A stretch of DNA of 10,731 nt, taken from NCBI GenBank assembly GCA_905221605.1, contig CAJNDS010001692.1, positions 1-10,731 on the forward strand. The letters run 5' to 3'. The notes beneath the pieces are model-generated. The model saw only the letters and a list, made by a program, of their open reading frames with translations, had not been told where the DNA came from and ran no database searches. Position 1 is the first letter of the stretch, and each line of letters opens with the position of its first letter. Position numbers and translations under genes: made by a program. This DNA is from Symbiodinium natans (lineage: Eukaryota > Sar > Dinophyceae > Suessiales > Symbiodiniaceae). This document shows, piece after piece, positions 7,793 through 10,731 of the stretch.

Positions 7793-8538
7793 TGGATTTC
7801 ACGCTGAATCTCCTCTGCGTCTTCGGGGTCCTCGCCACCGCGCAAAGCCGCGACCGAGAACCTGGTCCGCAGCCGACGGACCATCTTCGTAGGATGCCAG
7901 TCCCCGCCTATCTTGGAGAACTCATCCGCAAGGAGGGTGGCTTTGGTGCTTAAGGCGTCAAGGTCACGGGAGCTCACCGTGACTCCATGCGCTTTCAGCG
8001 CGAGGACAATCCGCGAAACGCGCGTCAAGTAGTCCGCGACCGGTTCTTGGTCTGGACGGAAAATCGCGCGCAGCTCCGCCTGCAAGCCCTCTGCGGTGCC
8101 TGGCACTGAACCTGCTGTCGACGGCGGACCGAACGGTCCCGCCGGGCGGGACCCTGGTGCCGTAGCAGGGACATAGGCAGCACCGGTAGGGACCATGGCC
8201 AGCTCCCTAGCCGCGGCGCTGACGTCCACCCGCGGCGGACTGTCGCCTCCAGCGCCCGAGGCCTCAGGGACTAGCTCGGAGTCCTCTTCTTCTTCCTCTT
8301 CATCCTCGTCCTCCTCTTCGGCGTCATGGAGGAACTTCATGACTTTCCGCCAGAGAGCCGCCTCTTGCTCTGGCGTAGTGCTGACCCCATCCCGCTTGGA
8401 CAATGGACGGCTGCCAGTCTCCCTACGCCACTTCAGCCAAGCGACGTAGCTCATCCGCTCGGGATAGGGAACGTCTCCACCCTCGATAGCTTCGAGGAGG
8501 GTGACGCCCTCAGCCTGACCTGCAACCTCTGCGGACAT
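7642..8538 (-). CDS. Gag, N-terminal part (frame lost near 7762)
   Basis: The start ATG at 8538 is the first after an in-frame TAA at 8574-8572 and has G at -3. The open frame is 298 codons, but only about the first 260 look genuine. After the run of five G (minus strand) near 7759-7764 the meaningful reading passes to the next frame, and the last 35 or so residues to 7642 are frameshifted. The protein begins with a short helical segment, then an uninterrupted Asp/Glu tract (around residues 72-89), a Pro/Ala/Gly-rich linker, and a helical region from about residue 150. No catalytic motif is seen. I call it Gag because it sits directly upstream of the capsid-like and zinc-finger parts with only an indel between. 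It could also be a separate upstream ORF fused to Gag; I cannot tell. Confidence 0.7.
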   Translation of the reverse strand: MSAEVAGQAEGVTLLEAIEGGDVPYPERMSYVAWLKWRRETGSRPLSKRDGVSTTPEQEAALWRKVMKFLHDAEEEDEDEEEEEEDSELVPEASGAGGDSPPRVDVSAAARELAMVPTGAAYVPATAPGSRPAGPFGPPSTAGSVPGTAEGLQAELRAIFRPDQEPVADYLTRVSRIVLALKAHGVTVSSRDLDALSTKATLLADEFSKIGGDWHPTKMVRRLRTRFSVAALRGGEDPEDAEEIQREIQCIGELILALGGKKARAKRRFGAPRPMCQLKPWGRVPQGSHSLRLQVGWG

Positions 8539-8560
8539 TGCCGCAACACAAGGCGAAAAG

Positions 8561-8640
8561 CCGCGCCTTGGTTAGCAGTCCGCAGGCGTGGCACGCGAAG
8601 CGCCGCGCCTTGGTTAACAGGCCGCAAGCGTGGCACACAG
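8561..8640. repeat. Two-copy 42-bp tandem repeat just upstream of gag
   Basis: Copy 1 starts at 8561 and copy 2 at 8603, both beginning CCGCGCCTTGGTTA; they differ at only a few positions over about 38 bases. The period is 42 bases, a multiple of three. Read on the minus strand in one frame it gives a 14-residue repeat (VPRLRPVNQGAALR, then VPRLRTANQGAAFR). That frame differs from the gag frame, and the repeat lies in the presumed 5' leader. Confidence 0.8.
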
Positions 8641-8645
8641 TCCAC

Positions 8646-8923
8646 GCGTCCAGGTCACTGACCGCGACAGACAAGCAAAGCAATGCTTGCCCACTCGGGC
8701 CGTAGGCACAAGAGCTGTACGTTTCCCAGAACAGCCCCCAATTGTGAAGTCGACCAGCACTGGACTTGCACTAAGCCAATGCAATCACAGCCCGGTCACG
8801 CTGTTTTACGACTTCGTGAGTCCAAGCACTTGTGCAGCTACGCCTGAGTGCGTCCGGTCGGACCGCACAGCAACCTAGGAGCTACTGTACGACTCTACCG
8901 TGCTCAAAGGCACAAGCTCGGTA
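8646..8923. other. Non-coding leader or LTR candidate between gag repeat and spliced-leader relic
   Basis: No convincing gene in either strand. Lying between the gag start and the spliced-leader-like relic on the same strand, this would be 5' untranslated leader or part of a 5' LTR. On the minus strand there is a G-run followed by TGTTCTGGGAAACG (8737-8720 region), which could be an LTR start. Its partner 3' LTR would lie left of position 1, so this cannot be tested here. Confidence 0.35.
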
Positions 8924-8942
8924 CTTGAGCCAAAATATTGGC
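8924..8942 (-). other. Spliced-leader-like relic upstream of gag
   Basis: On the minus strand the bases GCC, three extra bases, then ATTTTGGCTCAAG match the 3' part of the dinoflagellate spliced leader (known to end GCCATTTTGGCTCAAG); 13 bases are contiguous. It lies in the same direction as gag, about 390 bases upstream of its ATG. It is followed by TACC rather than a GT donor, so it is not an SL RNA gene. Inference: a leader added by trans-splicing that returned to the genome in a cDNA. Confidence 0.55.
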
Positions 8943-9061
8943 ATTGATACGAATTGCAAATCTACACATGCAAAGGAAAACTACAGTACTGGTTCTGGCA
9001 GCTCTGCACATGGAACGTGCGTGCTTAGACCTGCTCACATCTCGGGTTCATGTGTACATAT

Positions 9062-9065
<4 letters not shown>

Positions 9066-9096
<31 letters not shown>
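9066..9096. repeat. AT dinucleotide microsatellite
   Basis: About 15 uninterrupted AT units, followed by a short GATAGAGA transition into the AG tract. Confidence 0.97.
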
Positions 9097-9098
<2 letters not shown>

Positions 9099-9099
9099 T

Positions 9100-9104
<5 letters not shown>

Positions 9105-9177
<73 letters not shown>
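9105..9177. repeat. AG dinucleotide microsatellite
   Basis: About 36 uninterrupted AG units. With the adjacent AT tract it forms a compound microsatellite of about 110 bases. Polypurine on the plus strand, so it could form triplex or slip during copying. Confidence 0.97.
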
Positions 9178-9180
<3 letters not shown>

Positions 9181-9183
<3 letters not shown>

Positions 9184-10111
9184 CCACAATCTACTTTTTT
9201 GAAAACTTGCCTCCAGGATTCGGAAGCGGATGTATCCGCCGCGATCCGTGCCGAGCCCTGAGAAATCCGTGTGCCCGACAATGTGGTGCTTCAAGGCGTG
9301 TTTCTTCGTCTTTGGGTTTCTTCGGCACCCACAAGCAAAGCATGAAAAAGACACAAGAACAACACGACCGTGTGGAGCAAAAAGGTGCGACAGTTCTGCA
9401 CGGAAAGAACATTGAGACAGAATCTCAAAGGCGAGTGTAGTGTCTGCTCTGAGAGTGTTTGCTCTCTGCTCTCAGTCGGTGCAATCTCGTGGCTTCTCCA
9501 GCAACCTGCTGATTCGCAGCCGCGAAGCCCTTCCTTGCCACATCTGGCTCGCGGCTCAGAGCAAGTCTGAACAGTCTAAACAGGACTCTGAGGATTCCCA
9601 GCGTTCTCAAAGTGTTCTCACTGCAGTGTGAGAAAGAGAATTTCGAGTCAGAGTAGCAGAGGAACTTGCAGGCACCGGCGGCCTCTGCGGGAGAAGGCTG
9701 AGACAGTCGCGTGGCTGGTGCGGCGGCTGCCGCCACGCAGGCACACCGAGGCGAAGCGAAGCACGAAGTCTTGAAGTCTCGGGCAAAGTCATGGCGCGTC
9801 TTGACAAAGCCCGGTCTTAACCTTTTCTGCATCCTCCGTGCCTCAGGTGATCCTTGAGATCCCTGTGCAGCACGGCTTGGATTGCGACAGGGACGTGCTT
9901 CTGAGAAGCCTCTCAAGATCAAAAACACGGTCTCTTCTTTGCTTTTTGGTCTCTCAATCTTTCAACAAACCTCTCAATCTAACAAGTGTTTCTTGTCGTG
10001 TGTGTTTTGACGAGGTTTGGGGCGCCGTGGGCGGGTCCAGGCACTGCCTGGCCGGGTGCTCAGGGAGAGGAGCGGAGAGCGAAAATCGAAAGTCGAACGA
10101 ATCGGACTTGT
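9181..10111. other. Unassigned sequence, no recognised gene
   Basis: Open frames up to about 167 codons occur on both strands (for example 9928-9425 minus) but show no recognisable motif or balanced protein composition. The plus strand around 9400-9640 is rich in CTC, TCTGAG and TTCTCA words. The only small structure noted is a 7-bp inverted repeat, TTCTCAC and GTGAGAA, at 9615-9634 with a six-base loop. No tRNA, rRNA or LTR ends were recognised. Confidence 0.5.
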
Positions 10112-10520
10112 GCCCCCAACCCCCCCCAATTCGCCGCCAACCACCTACCTGCCCCCCAACCGCCGCCCTAACCCCCCCAACACCCCCCCCAACCGCCTGG
10201 TCCCAACGCCCACCCCAACCCCCTCCGCAACCGCCCCCAACCCCCCCCCCAACTCCAACCCCCCCTCCCACCCCTCCAACCCCTCCCCAACCGCCCCCAA
10301 CCCCCCCCGCGTGACAACCCCCACTCTCAACCCCCCCCAACTCCCCAACCCCCAACGTCCCTGTCGGCTGCCTAACCGTCTCCCCACCTCAACACCCCCC
10401 CTGCGACCACGCCCTACCCCCCTACCCTCCCCTACCCCGTGTCTACTCGCCCCCTACTCCCTAACCCCCCCTACCCCTCCATAAGCCCCCCCACCGTTCC
10501 CCCAACCCCCCCAACCCGCG
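10112..10520. repeat. C-rich (minus-strand G-rich) low-complexity block
   Basis: About 400 bases made almost entirely of C runs of three to nine broken by AA, AAC, TAC, TCC and a few G. There is no constant unit. The minus strand has many closely spaced G runs, giving strong G-quadruplex potential, and the plus strand could form i-motifs. Proline-rich frames on the plus strand and glycine-rich frames on the minus strand are by-products. The plant-type telomere unit TTTAGGG, known from dinoflagellates, is not present as a repeat. Confidence 0.9.
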
Positions 10521-10601
10521 AAGGTCCATCTGGTACCTTTTCTCTTGAAACCCAAAACCATCTCAACCAAGCGCGGACACGTCCTTTTTTCACTCGCAGG
10601 C

Positions 10602-10619
10602 CTTGAGCCAAAAGTCACG
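10602..10619 (-). other. Second spliced-leader-like relic
   Basis: The minus strand reads CGTGAC then TTTTGGCTCAAG. The last 12 bases equal the 3' end of the dinoflagellate spliced leader, and the preceding CGT-A resembles its diverged 5' part with two bases missing. It is followed by GCC, not by a GT donor. It has the same orientation as the first relic and lies about 1.7 kb further upstream. No gene directly downstream on this strand is evident. Confidence 0.5.
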
Positions 10620-10731
10620 AAGTGCGCAAACTAAACAAATTCACACGTGAGCTTGAACAGCTTCAGAACAAACTACACACTGCACACTCACTCAAAGTAG
10701 CGTATTGGGCAAAACATACTCGTATGATTTT

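Larger units (their letters stand above)
1..8538 (-). mobile_element. Frame-broken Ty3/gypsy-order LTR-type retroelement (gag-pol), 3' end outside the window
   Basis: Seen: long minus-strand frames carry, in order, a Gag-like protein with zinc fingers, an aspartic protease, a reverse-transcriptase thumb, RNase H, and integrase with HHCC, D,D,E and C-terminal parts. RNase H before integrase is the Ty3/gypsy order. The left part continues past position 1, so the 3' LTR is not visible. The right limit is set at the gag start codon; the element probably reaches further, perhaps to the spliced-leader-like relic at 8942. Reading it through needs about ten frame changes (near 7762, 6925, 6110-6220, 4226, 1590-1630, 1550, 1410, several in 1100-1390, 945, 600-720 and 495). 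Nonsense substitutions are rare. Inference: a recently inactivated copy, or an active one with indel errors. A dinoflagellate host is inferred. Confidence 0.9.

Noticed and set aside
8924-8942. Functional spliced-leader RNA gene
   Set aside because: The leader-like sequence is not followed by a GT donor and its 5' half is diverged.
9025-9354. Ser-Leu and Ile-Tyr repeat frames over the microsatellite
   Set aside because: Translation of AG and AT repeats, not a protein.
9425-9928. Minus-strand open frame of 167 codons
   Set aside because: No motif, low-quality composition and no relation to the element; kept only as unassigned sequence.
9838-10484. Proline-rich frames over the C-rich block (and glycine-rich ones opposite)
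   Set aside because: They follow directly from C runs in a low-complexity repeat.
10112-10520. Telomere or subtelomere repeat
   Set aside because: CCCTAA occurs only sporadically and no regular TTTAGGG array is present.

Overview
The window looks like accessory, retrotransposon-derived DNA from a dinoflagellate nuclear genome. I infer this from two short sequences on the minus strand that match the 3' end of the dinoflagellate spliced leader, from moderately GC-rich codon use, and from a Gag that carries tandem CCCH zinc fingers. The species cannot be named from the sequence alone.

About 80% of the window (8538 down to 1, minus strand) is one large, frame-broken LTR-type retroelement with Ty3/gypsy domain order. 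Reading leftwards, it holds: a Gag with an acidic N-terminus, a capsid-like helical region and two CCCH fingers (8538 to about 6110); a retropepsin-like protease with an unusual DGCAG active site (about 6012-5600); a cysteine-rich stretch followed by a hydrophobic, membrane-like helix (about 5217-4969); a reverse-transcriptase connection/thumb segment without a recognisable catalytic palm (about 4560-4160); an RNase H with its carboxylates in place (about 4018-3626); an insert of roughly 650 residues with a hydrolase-like segment and a zinc ribbon (about 3580-1640); an integrase scattered over several frames (HHCC, D,D,E core and C-terminal domain, about 1610-480); and a further C-terminal module that runs off the left edge (about 495-1). 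No LTR pair can be shown, because the 3' end lies beyond position 1.

I can place about ten frame changes and find very few nonsense substitutions. Several changes sit at homopolymers. The copy is therefore either a fairly young dead element or an intact one damaged by indel errors in the assembly. As written it cannot make a full Gag-Pol.

Upstream of gag (8539-10731) I find no convincing gene. This part holds a two-copy 42-bp tandem repeat, a spliced-leader-like relic at 8924-8942 in the same orientation as gag, a compound AT/AG microsatellite (9066-9177), unassigned sequence, a very C-rich block of about 400 bases (10112-10520), and a second spliced-leader-like relic at 10602-10619.
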